Under the pieces are notes generated by a model. The model was not told the origin of the DNA. It worked only from the letters and a program-made list of their open reading frames with translations, and searched no databases. A program made the position numbers and the translations under genes. From contig NZ_CP047409.1 in the NCBI RefSeq assembly GCF_013487865.1, positions 372,001-436,000 on the forward strand: a DNA stretch of 64,000 bases. Direction: 5' to 3'. Shown here one piece after another: positions 45,700 through 54,605 of this stretch. Each line of letters begins with the position of its first letter. Positions within the stretch are counted from its first letter, which is position 1. Source of the DNA: Lactobacillus johnsonii (GTDB lineage: Bacteria; Bacillota; Bacilli; Lactobacillales; Lactobacillaceae).

Positions 45700-46233
45700 A
45701 TGACCAAATATTCGACTGAATTAAAAATTGAAATTGTTTCCAAATATTTAAATCATGAAGATTCAATAAAAGGTTTAGCTAAACAATATAATATTCATTG
45801 GACTCTTATTCGTAGGTGGGTTGATAAGGCTAAGTGTCAAGGTTTAGCTGCCTTATCTGTTAAACATACTAAAACTACTTATTCTTCTGACTTTAGGCTA
45901 AATGTGGTACGCTACTACTTAACACATTCTATTGGAGTTTCAAAGGTAGCGGCTAAGTTTAATATTAGTGATTCTCAAGTATACAATTGGGCTAAAAAGT
46001 TCAATGAAGAAGGATACGCTGGGCTGCTGCCTAAACAGAAAGGTCGGCCTAGGAAAGTGCCTAAAAAGAGTAAGAAGACAACTAAAAAGTTAGAACTTAG
46101 TGAAAAGCAAAAGTATGAAGAAAAAATTCTTAAGCAGGAAGCTGAATTAGAAAGACTTAGAGTGGAAAATCTTGTCTTAAAAAAAGTGGCTGCCCGATAT
46201 CCACGTTATCCAACAAACAAAAAACACAATTAA
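45700..46233 (+). CDS. IS150-group transposase OrfA
   Basis: 177 aa from the ATG at 45700 (GAGG upstream); an ATG at 45685 overlaps that site. Two helix-turn-helix units (IKGLAKQYNIHWTLIRRWV and VSKVAAKFNISDSQVYNWA), a basic GRPRKVPKKSKK linker, and a leucine zipper KILKQEAELERLRVENLVL near the end, as in InsJ. The run AAAAAAC at 46219-46225 near its stop allows a -1 frameshift to make the OrfAB transposase. Confidence 0.92.
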   Translation: MTKYSTELKIEIVSKYLNHEDSIKGLAKQYNIHWTLIRRWVDKAKCQGLAALSVKHTKTTYSSDFRLNVVRYYLTHSIGVSKVAAKFNISDSQVYNWAKKFNEEGYAGLLPKQKGRPRKVPKKSKKTTKKLELSEKQKYEEKILKQEAELERLRVENLVLKKVAARYPRYPTNKKHN

Positions 46234-46286
46234 TACAGGATATTCGGGCAAAACACCATCAAATTAAACTTAAGGTCTTATTTAAG

Positions 46287-47102
46287 GTGCTTAAATTAAA
46301 TAGAAAGACTTACTATGACAATGTAAAAAATAGAATTAATCAAGCTGATAAGTATGCTTTAGTAAAAGAGAAGATTCAAGAAATCTATTATGGCTATGAA
46401 GGACAAGAAACATATGGTTATCGTCCTATGTGGGGAGCGTTAAGAGATGAAGGATTTAAATTTTCTCTAGAAACAGTATGTAAGTTAATGAGAAGTTTAG
46501 GAATAAAAACAACAATTTATCATAAAAATACTGGTAAATATAGTTCGTATAAGGGTAATGTAGGAAAGAAAGCACCAAATATCCTAAATCAAACTTTTGA
46601 TGAAACTATCCCCTATAAAGTTCTTCATACCGATGTAACCGAATATAAACTAACTAACGGCAAGAAAGTTTATATTTCTCCTGTAGTAGATAAAGCTTCT
46701 TTGGAGATTCTAGCTTGTGCAGTAAGTTACTCTCCTGAAATGAAAACTATTTATAATATGCTAGATGAACTAGCAGATAATCTTCCACCAGGAGCTGCTC
46801 CTATCCTTCATTCAGATCAAGGCTTTCAATATCAGAATCCAGGCTATCAGGCTCGACTAAAGAAAATGAATATAATCCAAAGCATGTCCCTAAAAGGAAA
46901 TTGTCATGATAATGCACCAGGAGAAACGATATTTAATCTAATGAAGAGAGAAAAACTGAATCGACTTAAGATTGGAAGTTTAGAAGAGATGAAGGAAATT
47001 CTGAAAGATTATATTTATTGGTTTAACAATGTTAGAAGATCAAACAAATTAAAATACACGACTCCTGTAAAATACAGAAATCGTGTATTATCAAATCTTT
47101 AA
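46287..47102 (+). CDS. IS150-group transposase OrfB (DDE catalytic part)
   Basis: About 271 aa as a separate frame; the real product is probably the OrfAB fusion reached by -1 frameshift at 46219-46225, since the frame stays open upstream to that point. The rve-type DDE core is complete: LHTDVTEYK, LHSDQGFQYQ and the glutamate in NAPGETIFNLMKRE (35 residues after the second Asp). The C-terminal YIYWFNNVRRSNKL is typical of IS3 transposases. Confidence 0.92.
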   Translation: MLKLNRKTYYDNVKNRINQADKYALVKEKIQEIYYGYEGQETYGYRPMWGALRDEGFKFSLETVCKLMRSLGIKTTIYHKNTGKYSSYKGNVGKKAPNILNQTFDETIPYKVLHTDVTEYKLTNGKKVYISPVVDKASLEILACAVSYSPEMKTIYNMLDELADNLPPGAAPILHSDQGFQYQNPGYQARLKKMNIIQSMSLKGNCHDNAPGETIFNLMKREKLNRLKIGSLEEMKEILKDYIYWFNNVRRSNKLKYTTPVKYRNRVLSNL

Positions 47103-47156
47103 AATTTTATAAATGTCTAACTTTTCTATGGCACTTCATTCTCAGGGAGTTTTTAG

Positions 47157-48170
47157 TTAATTATTGTATTGAGCTTTTACCACAGCGTCAACTAATGCTT
47201 TTTTAGTAAAGTAACCATTACGAATTAAACTACCAAAATTATTAACACTATCAATCATTTGTCTATAATCTTCATTATTAGTTTGAAGAACTTTGGCTTG
47301 AGCTTCATCTAGACTGTCAGCAATAATGCCTAGATGCTTATTTTTTATAGCTTCAGCTTCTGGAGTAGCGCTATTTACAATAATTGGTAAACCTGCTGCT
47401 AAGTAGGTGCTAAGTTTATAAGAAGCATTTACTTTCATATATTCAGACCAATATGGCTCTTCAGACCAAACTAAGCCGAATCCACCAGTTTGTCGTAGTT
47501 CTTCTAATAAAACAGGATCATGTTTCCAACCAGTAAGTTCAACATTGTGTTCAGAATCATTATTTTCAGGGTCTGAATAAACTTTTAATTTAATATTTTG
47601 ACAGTTCCAAGTTTTAACAAAATCAAATTTGTCCGCATTGCCAGCGAAATTAATTACTTTATTATTTTCAGGGGTAATGAAGTAGTTAACAGTTGCTGGA
47701 TGATCCCAAAAATGTTGAACCACATATGGCTTTTCTTTTAAGCCGTTTTCTCTTAAAAGATCATACATTTTTTTCGATGGGACAATTAAAACGTCAGCCT
47801 TGTTATAGTAATCAATATATTGAGGCATGAGATAGCGATTAACTTCAAACATTAGGGGAATTACATCATGAATAAAGATGATTTTTTTAATATTAGGATA
47901 AAGATTGATATGGTCAATCAGTGCTTGATCCCATTCAATCGCGATCCAACTAGGAGATTGAAAAATGACAGTATCACCACCGTTAAGGGAAGCAATAATC
48001 CCATCAAAACGGGTGCTTCTTGCTTGTAGTGGTTCCTCTTTCCAATGATAAACATAAATACCGAACTCATTCATCCCTAATTGTTTTGCAAAATCTACAA
48101 CCATATTTTGAGCATTTTGAGCTACGCTGTTTATGGCCATACCATTTATATTTGTAATATGAACTGTCAT
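47157..48170 (-). CDS. gtf3: Gtf3/Nss-type glycosyltransferase for adhesin glycan extension
   Basis: 337 aa from ATG 48170, with AAAGGAG 7 bases upstream (a GTG one codon earlier is less well placed). The GT-B fold and sequence order match Gtf3/Nss, which adds the second sugar (glucose in S. parasanguinis) to GlcNAc-modified serine-rich repeats: MTVHITNINGMAINSVAQNAQ N-terminus, HDVIPLMFEVNRYLMPQYI near 103-121, FAGNADKFDFVKTW near 178 and YKLSTYLAAGLPIIV near 275. It is convergent to the GT2 gene and separated from it by the IS. It has its own promoter and is a functional part of the adhesin locus. Confidence 0.85.
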   Translation of the reverse strand: MTVHITNINGMAINSVAQNAQNMVVDFAKQLGMNEFGIYVYHWKEEPLQARSTRFDGIIASLNGGDTVIFQSPSWIAIEWDQALIDHINLYPNIKKIIFIHDVIPLMFEVNRYLMPQYIDYYNKADVLIVPSKKMYDLLRENGLKEKPYVVQHFWDHPATVNYFITPENNKVINFAGNADKFDFVKTWNCQNIKLKVYSDPENNDSEHNVELTGWKHDPVLLEELRQTGGFGLVWSEEPYWSEYMKVNASYKLSTYLAAGLPIIVNSATPEAEAIKNKHLGIIADSLDEAQAKVLQTNNEDYRQMIDSVNNFGSLIRNGYFTKKALVDAVVKAQYNN

Positions 48171-48202
48171 CACATTTCTCCTTTGAAATTCCTCTTTTCT
48201 TA

Positions 48203-48231
48203 AGTATAAGAAAGAAAAAATTTTTTTACAA
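48203..48231 (-). promoter_or_regulatory. Promoter of the gtf3 gene
   Basis: On the minus strand: -35 TTGTAA (48231-48226), 17-nt spacer of A and T runs, -10 TATACT (48208-48203). The start codon is 33 bases downstream of the -10. Confidence 0.65.
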
Positions 48232-48405
48232 CACAGGCCTTATTTAATCATTGAGAGTATATTTAAAAGTTAGTTTTAAACATTTCTTTTTTAATTAAGT
48301 ATTAGATGTAATTTAGAGACGTATGTCTAATATTTTGTCTACACTCAATATTCTATAATAATTTGTTAATTTTATAGTAAGAAATTATTTAAAAAGAGAC
48401 AAAAT

Positions 48406-48450
48406 AAAAATCATTCAGTTTGCTTTATGTTGCATTCCGAATGATTTTTA
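48406..48450. terminator. Terminator of pepC
   Basis: AAAAATCATTC (48406-48416) pairs with GAATGATTTTT (48439-48449) around a 22-nt loop; on the minus strand it ends in TTTTTATTTT. Located 4 bases after the pepC stop. Confidence 0.8.
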
Positions 48451-48453
48451 TTT

Positions 48454-49803
48454 CTAATAATTATTAGCTAAAGCACCCATTGGATCCCAAGGAAGTAATT
48501 GAATTGGATCTTTACTGCCTTCTTCAAAAGTCTTCTTTAAGTCATCGCTAAGGTGTTTCTTGTTGATAACTGCTTGGTAAACAAATTTATCGAACCAGCT
48601 GTCACTCATTACAAAGTAACCTTTAAATCCAGGCTTTTCACCCCAAGAATTTTCAATCTTCCACTTAGTTGGCTTGCCATCTACTAGGTCAACACCTGTA
48701 ATAACCATTGCGTGGTCCATCAAGCTTTCGCCTGAATCAAGCATGTCAGCTTTAGACATGTCAAAATCAACATCAAATAAGTCGTCACGTTTATATAATT
48801 CAGTATCAAGTAAACCGGCTTGACGTTCAGAGTCTTTAACAACATTTGATCCAAACCAAACAACTTCACCGTTTTTAAGTTGAGTGATAATCAAATCTTT
48901 CATTTCATCAATTGGTAAGTTCAAGTGACGTACTTGACGTCCGCCTTCCACATTTCCTAAGTATTCAACAGAAAATACTTTATGGAAAGGCTTGTCTTTA
49001 GTCGGTGCATTAATTGTGGAAATGTATTCACTTAAGTCCCAACCAACATACTTTTTAAAGAAGTCTTGTGGACTTAAGGCAGCATCTCTATGGTAGTTAC
49101 CATCATCATCTTTGTATTCAAAATCAAAAGTTTTAGGTGGAACACCAAGAGAAATAGCTAAAATACGGTAAACTTCTTTAAGCATTTCGTTTTTGCGTTC
49201 TTGAACTTCTTCTTCACTCTTTCCATCTTGAACCATCTTACGTAATTCAAGACCATCTTTTCTAAGAAGGGTATTTAGAGTGTCATTTAAAGCACTTGAA
49301 TTAGTTGCATTAGCAGTTTCTGGGTAAACTTTCTTTGGAACAATACCATATTTTTCAATTATTCCGCAAAGCATATCCCATTGACCACCGTCTTGTTGTG
49401 GGGTTGCAAATAGGAAGGCAACTTTACGATCACCCAAATCTTTATCGGCAGTAGTAATTACATTTTCAAAGAACCAGTTTGACTTTTCAAATTTGTCCCA
49501 GAAGTTAGTGTAATTTTGAGATAATTCAAAGTCCTTAATTTTGAAGTTCTTTTGAATTGAATGACGCATAGTGTTTAAAGCACTGAACATCCAGCAGCGA
49601 CCAGATTGTTTTTGGTTAGCAACTTTCCCAGTATCAATTTCAATTGAAAAAGTTGGGTCTAAGTCAATCTTAGTTTGTAGATTTTGACTAGCTTTAAAAA
49701 TGCCATTTTCTTGAGCAGCACGAGCCGCAATTTTGTTAGCTTTACTTGAGTTAAAGTCATTTTCGAAATTATTAATAAGATCGTTTGTGATTTCTTTGCT
49801 CAT
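48454..49803 (-). CDS. pepC: Aminopeptidase C (bleomycin hydrolase family)
   Basis: 449 aa cytosolic cysteine peptidase of family C1B. Catalytic Cys70 lies in NQKQSGRCWMFSALN, the histidine in LMDHAMVITGVD (about 369) and the asparagine in WKIENSWGE (about 390). Length matches lactobacillus PepC. It removes N-terminal residues from peptides during nitrogen nutrition. Ribosome site AAGGAGG; a -10 TATAAT is on the minus strand at 49837-49832. Standard housekeeping gene flanked by adhesin-glycosylation and cell-wall genes within the IS150-bounded segment. Confidence 0.95.
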   Translation of the reverse strand: MSKEITNDLINNFENDFNSSKANKIAARAAQENGIFKASQNLQTKIDLDPTFSIEIDTGKVANQKQSGRCWMFSALNTMRHSIQKNFKIKDFELSQNYTNFWDKFEKSNWFFENVITTADKDLGDRKVAFLFATPQQDGGQWDMLCGIIEKYGIVPKKVYPETANATNSSALNDTLNTLLRKDGLELRKMVQDGKSEEEVQERKNEMLKEVYRILAISLGVPPKTFDFEYKDDDGNYHRDAALSPQDFFKKYVGWDLSEYISTINAPTKDKPFHKVFSVEYLGNVEGGRQVRHLNLPIDEMKDLIITQLKNGEVVWFGSNVVKDSERQAGLLDTELYKRDDLFDVDFDMSKADMLDSGESLMDHAMVITGVDLVDGKPTKWKIENSWGEKPGFKGYFVMSDSWFDKFVYQAVINKKHLSDDLKKTFEEGSKDPIQLLPWDPMGALANNY

Positions 49804-50000
49804 AAAATCCTCCTTAATTAAAAAAAGCTTAATTATATTTTAGCTTAAAATAAAGAGTTACGTCTAGTCATGGTATTTAAAATTTGAATATGATATAAAT
49901 AATTTTTTTATTAGTCTAAAGCTTTATTAAAAAAATAGATAAAAGAGACAATTAGATGCTTCTTTTTGTTATTCTGATCACGGAATTTGGAGGAAAAAAT

Positions 50001-51035
50001 ATGAAACTCAAGAAAAAATATTTATTTTTCTCAATAGTTGGGATCTTAATGGTAGCGGTTTTAGGAATTTTTGGTTATGAATACCAAAAAATTCAATCGA
50101 CGGCTAATACTATTTCTACTAATCATTCTTTAGCCAGTCGTCAGCAATTAAAACAAGGAAACCCATTTTCAATCTTGGTATTAGGTACTGATGTGGGAGC
50201 CTTAGGACGAGGAACTAGTTATGCTGGAAATACAGATACTTTGGAATTAATTACTGTTAATCCTAAAAAGCATACTTTAACTACAACTGCTATTCCTCGA
50301 GATACCTTAGTAAGGGTTGAAACCAAAAATAAGGTAGAATATACCAAAATTAATGCAGCCTATGCTTTAGGCGGACCTAGAGAAATAAAAAAGCAGGTTC
50401 ATGAATTACTGGATGTTCCTGTTGATTATTATGCCTTGGTTAATATGGGTGGATTAGAAAAGACCGTAAACGCTGTTGGCGGCGTTACTGTTAATAATCC
50501 TTTTTCTTTTAAGTATGAAGGACATACATATCCTAAGGGAAAACAGTATTTAAATGGTAGCGAGGCTTTAGGCTACAGTAGAATGAGATATGATGATCCT
50601 GATAATGACTATGGCCGTCAAAAACGGGGCCAGCAGGTTCTACTTAGTGCTCTGACAAAAGTTAATAAATCAAAAAATATTATGCAAATGAATTCTTTAC
50701 TCGACACAGCCAAAGATAATGTTCGGACTGATTTACCTTTAGATGATTTAATGACTCTATATAAGAACTATCATGGAGCATTAGCCGATACTCAGAGTGA
50801 TCATTTACAAGGAAAAAATGCGACAATTGATAATTTTAGTTTTCAGATAGCTCCAAATCGGGAAATGCAGCGTTTGTCAGATAATACCCGTCAAGCACTA
50901 GGATTAACAAAGGTTAAAGTTAATAATATTCAAACTAAAATGAATGATATGCAAACTAACTGGAATGGCTATAATAATGTAAATTATGTTTTACCAAATA
51001 ACGCTCAAGTTTATATTCCAGTTAATAAAGTATGA
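50001..51035 (+). CDS. LytR-CpsA-Psr (LCP) family cell-wall polymer transferase
   Basis: 344 aa from ATG 50001 (GGAGG 7 bases upstream). One N-terminal transmembrane helix (about residues 8-28), then the LCP domain: FSILVLGTDVG (about 56-66), NTDTLELITVNPKKHTLTTTAIPRDTLV (about 77-104) with the conserved Asp/Arg residues, YTKINAAYALGG, and GYSRMRYDDPDNDYGRQKRGQQVL (about 190-213). LCP enzymes attach teichoic acids or polysaccharides to peptidoglycan outside the cell. Monocistronic; its terminator hairpin has been split by the truncated IS copy. Confidence 0.92.
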   Translation: MKLKKKYLFFSIVGILMVAVLGIFGYEYQKIQSTANTISTNHSLASRQQLKQGNPFSILVLGTDVGALGRGTSYAGNTDTLELITVNPKKHTLTTTAIPRDTLVRVETKNKVEYTKINAAYALGGPREIKKQVHELLDVPVDYYALVNMGGLEKTVNAVGGVTVNNPFSFKYEGHTYPKGKQYLNGSEALGYSRMRYDDPDNDYGRQKRGQQVLLSALTKVNKSKNIMQMNSLLDTAKDNVRTDLPLDDLMTLYKNYHGALADTQSDHLQGKNATIDNFSFQIAPNREMQRLSDNTRQALGLTKVKVNNIQTKMNDMQTNWNGYNNVNYVLPNNAQVYIPVNKV

Positions 51036-51043
51036 TAAAAAAT

Positions 51044-51061
51044 AAAGCACTTATTGGTCCA
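51044..51061 (+). other. Left half of the LCP gene terminator, split by an IS
   Basis: CACTTATT (51048-51055) pairs with AATAAGTG (52505-52512), which is followed by T7 (52513-52519); AAAG before the first arm extends the stem. Bases 51056-51062 (GGTCCAT) are what remains of the loop before the IS. Confidence 0.8.
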
Positions 51062-51097
51062 TGAAGTGCCATAGAAAAGTTAGACATTTATAAAATT

Positions 51098-51913
51098 TTA
51101 AAGATTTGATAATACACGATTTCTGTATTTTACAGGAGTCGTGTATTTTAATTTGTTTGATCTTCTAACATTGTTAAACCAATAAATATAATCTTTCAGA
51201 ATTTCCTTCATCTCTTCTAAACTTCCAATCTTAAGTCGATTCAGTTTTTCTCTCTTCATTAGATTAAATATCGTTTCTCCTGGTGCATTATCATGACAAT
51301 TTCCTTTTAGGGACATGCTTTGGATTATATTCATTTTCTTTAGTCGAGCCTGATAGCCTGGATTCTGATATTGAAAGCCTTGATCTGAATGAAGGATAGG
51401 AGCAGCTCCTGGTGGAAGATTATCTGCTAGTTCATCTAGCATATTATAAATAGTTTTCATTTCAGGAGAGTAACTTACTGCACAAGCTAGAATCTCCAAA
51501 GAAGCTTTATCTACTACAGGAGAAATATAAACTTTCTTGCCGTTAGTTAGTTTATATTCGGTTACATCGGTATGAAGAACTTTATAGGGGATAGTTTCAT
51601 CAAAAGTTTGATTTAGGATATTTGGTGCTTTCTTTCCTACATTACCCTTATACGAACTATATTTACCAGTATTTTTATGATAAATTGTTGTTTTTATTCC
51701 TAAACTTCTCATTAACTTACATACTGTTTCTAGAGAAAATTTAAATCCTTCATCTCTTAACGCTCCCCACATAGGACGATAACCATATGTTTCTTGTCCT
51801 TCATAGCCATAATAGATTTCTTGAATCTTCTCTTTTACTAAAGCATACTTATCAGCTTGATTAATTCTATTTTTTACATTGTCATAGTAAGTCTTTCTAT
51901 TTAATTTAAGCAC
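51098..51913 (-). CDS. IS150-group transposase OrfB, second copy
   Basis: Predicted 271-aa sequence identical to the copy at 46287-47102 with complete DDE residues. Expression is doubtful because the upstream end of the element is missing. Confidence 0.88.
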   Translation of the reverse strand: MLKLNRKTYYDNVKNRINQADKYALVKEKIQEIYYGYEGQETYGYRPMWGALRDEGFKFSLETVCKLMRSLGIKTTIYHKNTGKYSSYKGNVGKKAPNILNQTFDETIPYKVLHTDVTEYKLTNGKKVYISPVVDKASLEILACAVSYSPEMKTIYNMLDELADNLPPGAAPILHSDQGFQYQNPGYQARLKKMNIIQSMSLKGNCHDNAPGETIFNLMKREKLNRLKIGSLEEMKEILKDYIYWFNNVRRSNKLKYTTPVKYRNRVLSNL

Positions 51914-51966
51914 CTTAAATAAGACCTTAAGTTTAATTTGATGGTGTTTTGCCCGAATATCCTGTA

Positions 51967-52500
51967 TTAATTGTGTTTTTTGTTTGTTGGATAACGTGGA
52001 TATCGGGCAGCCACTTTTTTTAAGACAAGATTTTCCACTCTAAGTCTTTCTAATTCAGCTTCCTGCTTAAGAATTTTTTCTTCATACTTTTGCTTTTCAC
52101 TAAGTTCTAACTTTTTAGTTGTCTTCTTACTCTTTTTAGGCACTTTCCTAGGCCGACCTTTCTGTTTAGGCAGCAGCCCAGCGTATCCTTCTTCATTGAA
52201 CTTTTTAGCCCAATTGTATACTTGAGAATCACTAATATTAAACTTAGCCGCTACCTTTGAAACTCCAATAGAATGTGTTAAGTAGTAGCGTACCACATTT
52301 AGCCTAAAGTCAGAAGAATAAGTAGTTTTAGTATGTTTAACAGATAAGGCAGCTAAACCTTGACACTTAGCCTTATCAACCCACCTACGAATAAGAGTCC
52401 AATGAATATTATATTGTTTAGCTAAACCTTTTATTGAATCTTCATGATTTAAATATTTGGAAACAATTTCAATTTTTAATTCAGTCGAATATTTGGTCAT
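51967..52500 (-). CDS. IS150-group transposase OrfA, second copy
   Basis: Same 177 aa as the OrfA at 45700. The start is the ATG at 52500. The frame stays open further upstream to 52701, but that extension is the antisense of the dut gene and has no meaning. The native ribosome site was removed by the truncation. Confidence 0.85.
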   Translation of the reverse strand: MTKYSTELKIEIVSKYLNHEDSIKGLAKQYNIHWTLIRRWVDKAKCQGLAALSVKHTKTTYSSDFRLNVVRYYLTHSIGVSKVAAKFNISDSQVYNWAKKFNEEGYAGLLPKQKGRPRKVPKKSKKTTKKLELSEKQKYEEKILKQEAELERLRVENLVLKKVAARYPRYPTNKKHN

Positions 52501-52593
52501 AAAAAATAAGTGTTTTTTTCGTATATATAAGTAGGACAAGTATAATAAATTAACGTAAAATATAGGTCTAAGTGAATGTAAGAGAGGATAAAA

Positions 52594-53145
52594 ATGAAAA
52601 AACGTGGTTTTGAAATAGTATCTAAATACCGTAATGCAGGCCTCCACCTGCCTCAACGCCAAACAATTGCGAGTGCGGGCTATGACTTTGAATGTGCACA
52701 AGATATAGTTTTACCATCAATTTGGTGTATGAACTTTGTTCGAATTTTTAGACTAATTAGAAATGGTCATGAATTAAATGAACACGATCTACAATTAGCT
52801 GAAAAAGTATTAAAGCCTTTTTTAGTACCCACTGGAATTAAGGCATATATGCCAGAGAATGAAGTTCTAATTTTAGCTAACCGCTCTTCTAATACTTATA
52901 AGCGAAATGTTACTTTGCCAAACGGGATTGGTGTAATTGACAGTGACTACTATAATAATGAAAAAAACGAAGGTGAAATTTACTTTCAATTAATTAATTA
53001 CGGCGTTCGTCCGCTAAAGATCAAAAAGGGTGAACGAATTGGACAAGGAATTTTTATGCCTTACTTAAAAGCAGATAATGATGATCCAGTTCAAAGACAG
53101 CGTCTTGGAGGATTTGGTTCGTCTGGAACAAGGAATGATGACTAA
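52594..53145 (+). CDS. dut: dUTPase (trimeric dUTP diphosphatase)
   Basis: 183 aa. All five dUTPase motifs are present: 1, SAGYDFECAQD (about residues 27-37); 2, LANRSSN; 3, GVIDSDYYNN with the catalytic Asp; 4, GERIGQGIF; 5, RQRLGGFGSSG at the C-terminus. It hydrolyses dUTP to dUMP, preventing uracil in DNA and feeding dTMP synthesis. It has an insertion of about 40 residues between motifs 1 and 2 (IWCMNFVRIFRLIRNGHELN...) found in other lactobacillus Dut proteins. A -10 TATAAT at 52541-52546 and GAGAGG precede the start. The stop overlaps radA by one base. Confidence 0.93.
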   Translation: MKKRGFEIVSKYRNAGLHLPQRQTIASAGYDFECAQDIVLPSIWCMNFVRIFRLIRNGHELNEHDLQLAEKVLKPFLVPTGIKAYMPENEVLILANRSSNTYKRNVTLPNGIGVIDSDYYNNEKNEGEIYFQLINYGVRPLKIKKGERIGQGIFMPYLKADNDDPVQRQRLGGFGSSGTRNDD

Positions 53146-54524
53146 TGGCAAAAGTTAAAACTCGTTATAAGTGTCGTAATTGTGGATATATTTCTGCTTC
53201 CTATCTTGGAAGATGTCCCAATTGTGGTGCTTGGAATCAATTTGAAGAAGAGACACAGGAAATTAAAAAAGTATCAACTAAGGCAACTGCAAGCCGGTTG
53301 ATGACTAAAATTGGAAATAATGATCCAGTGAAGTTAACTGAAGTAAAAGCTGAGAAAGAAAAAAGAATTGTGACTCCTTTTGAAGAATTAAATCGAGTTT
53401 TAGGAGGAGGGATTGTTCCAGGATCTTTAGTTTTAATTGGAGGAGATCCAGGAATTGGAAAATCAACCTTAATGCTTCAAATTACTGGCGCTTTAGCTAA
53501 AGAACATAGCGTCTTATATGTTTCAGGAGAAGAGTCCGCAAGTCAAATAAAGATGCGGGCAGATCGATTAGGAGTAAGCAATAGCGGAATTTTGCTTTAT
53601 CCAGAAACAAATATGCAGAATATTCGTGACCAGATTGATGAAATTAAGCCAGATTTTTTGGTAATTGATTCTATTCAAACAATGAATGAACCTTCACTTG
53701 ATTCAATGGTTGGATCTGCTTCTCAAGTACGTGAAGTAACAAGTGAACTAATGAAAATTGCTAAAAATGAACAAATAACTACTTTTGTTATTGGCCATGT
53801 AACTAAAGAAGGAGCAATTGCTGGGCCTAAGATTATGGAACATATGGTTGATACCGTTCTTTACTTTGAAGGAGATGGGCACCACTCATATCGAATTTTA
53901 AGATCAGTAAAGAATCGTTTTGGTGCAGCTAATGAAATTGGAATGTTTGAGATGAAAAATGAAGGGTTAGCAGAAGTAAGTAATCCTTCAGCTATTTTCT
54001 TAGACGAACGCTTACCTAATTCGACTGGTTCCTCAGTTGTTGTTTCACTTGAAGGAACGCGGCCTCTTCTTGCAGATATCCAAGCTTTAGTAACCCCAAC
54101 AGCATTCGGATATGCAAAAAGAACAACTTCAGGATTAGATTTTAATCGAGTAGCACTTTTATTGGCAGTTTTAGAAAAAAGAGGCAACTTAATGCTTCAA
54201 AACCAAGATGCTTTTCTAACTGCAACTGGTGGGATTAAATTAAATGAACCAGCAATTGATCTTGCAATTTGCATGGCAGTTGCTTCAAGTTATAAAAATA
54301 AAGAAATTTCTTCGACTGATTGCTTTGTAGGCGAAGTTGGCTTAACTGGTGAAATTAGAAGAGTTAGTCAAATCGAAGCTAGAGTTAAAGAGGCCGCAAA
54401 AGTAGGCTTTAAGAGGATTTTTATTCCTAAAAACAACTTAAGCCAGGAACTTAAGAATAACTCTGAGATCGAAGTAATTGGAGTAGCAAGTTTACCACAA
54501 GCTTTAAAACTTGTTTTTAACTAG
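53145..54524 (+). CDS. radA: DNA repair protein RadA
   Basis: 459 aa. N-terminal C4 zinc finger (CRNC...CPNC at residues 10-27), RecA-like ATPase with Walker A GDPGIGKST (100-108), the RadA-specific KNRFG motif (about 249-253) and a C-terminal Lon-protease-like domain with FVGEVGLTGEIRRV. It promotes branch migration in recombinational repair. Coupled to dut by a TAATG overlap. Confidence 0.96.
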   Translation: MAKVKTRYKCRNCGYISASYLGRCPNCGAWNQFEEETQEIKKVSTKATASRLMTKIGNNDPVKLTEVKAEKEKRIVTPFEELNRVLGGGIVPGSLVLIGGDPGIGKSTLMLQITGALAKEHSVLYVSGEESASQIKMRADRLGVSNSGILLYPETNMQNIRDQIDEIKPDFLVIDSIQTMNEPSLDSMVGSASQVREVTSELMKIAKNEQITTFVIGHVTKEGAIAGPKIMEHMVDTVLYFEGDGHHSYRILRSVKNRFGAANEIGMFEMKNEGLAEVSNPSAIFLDERLPNSTGSSVVVSLEGTRPLLADIQALVTPTAFGYAKRTTSGLDFNRVALLLAVLEKRGNLMLQNQDAFLTATGGIKLNEPAIDLAICMAVASSYKNKEISSTDCFVGEVGLTGEIRRVSQIEARVKEAAKVGFKRIFIPKNNLSQELKNNSEIEVIGVASLPQALKLVFN

Positions 54525-54605
54525 CAGAGAGATTGAACTTTTGCTCGTTAAAAGTTACACTTAAATGGATGAATTTTAATAAATTTTGAAAGAGGCGCTT
54601 TAATT

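Larger units (their letters stand above)
45646..47137 (+). mobile_element. IS150-group IS3-family element, intact copy (1,492 bp)
   Basis: Ends GAAGTGCC...GGCACTTC with imperfect inverted repeats continuing to GTTAGACA, bounded by a 3-bp direct repeat ATT. It encodes OrfA and OrfB joined by a -1 slippery site, and neither carries a lesion, so it looks functional. A second, truncated copy lies inverted at 51063-52506. The insertion sits in the loop of the terminator between the GT2 gene and the convergent Gtf3 gene. Confidence 0.92.
51063..52506 (-). mobile_element. IS150-group element, second copy, 5' end truncated
   Basis: Inverted relative to 45646-47137; the encoded OrfA and OrfB are identical. 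The end beyond OrfB (GAAGTGCC at 51063) is intact, but on the OrfA side the match stops in the A-run just before the start codon (about 52506). About 48 bp carrying the left terminal repeat, promoter and ribosome site are gone, and the right arm of the terminator follows directly. With one end missing it cannot transpose as a unit. Confidence 0.9.

Noticed and set aside
47138-51062. Inversion of the gtf3-pepC-LCP segment between the IS150 copies
   Set aside because: Terminator arms on both sides of each IS copy match in place and the ATT duplication flanks the first copy, so this segment is in its original orientation.
52501-52701. N-terminal extension of the IS150 transposase at 52701
   Set aside because: The open frame only continues because the antisense of dut lacks stops; the intact copy starts at the MTKYST methionine.
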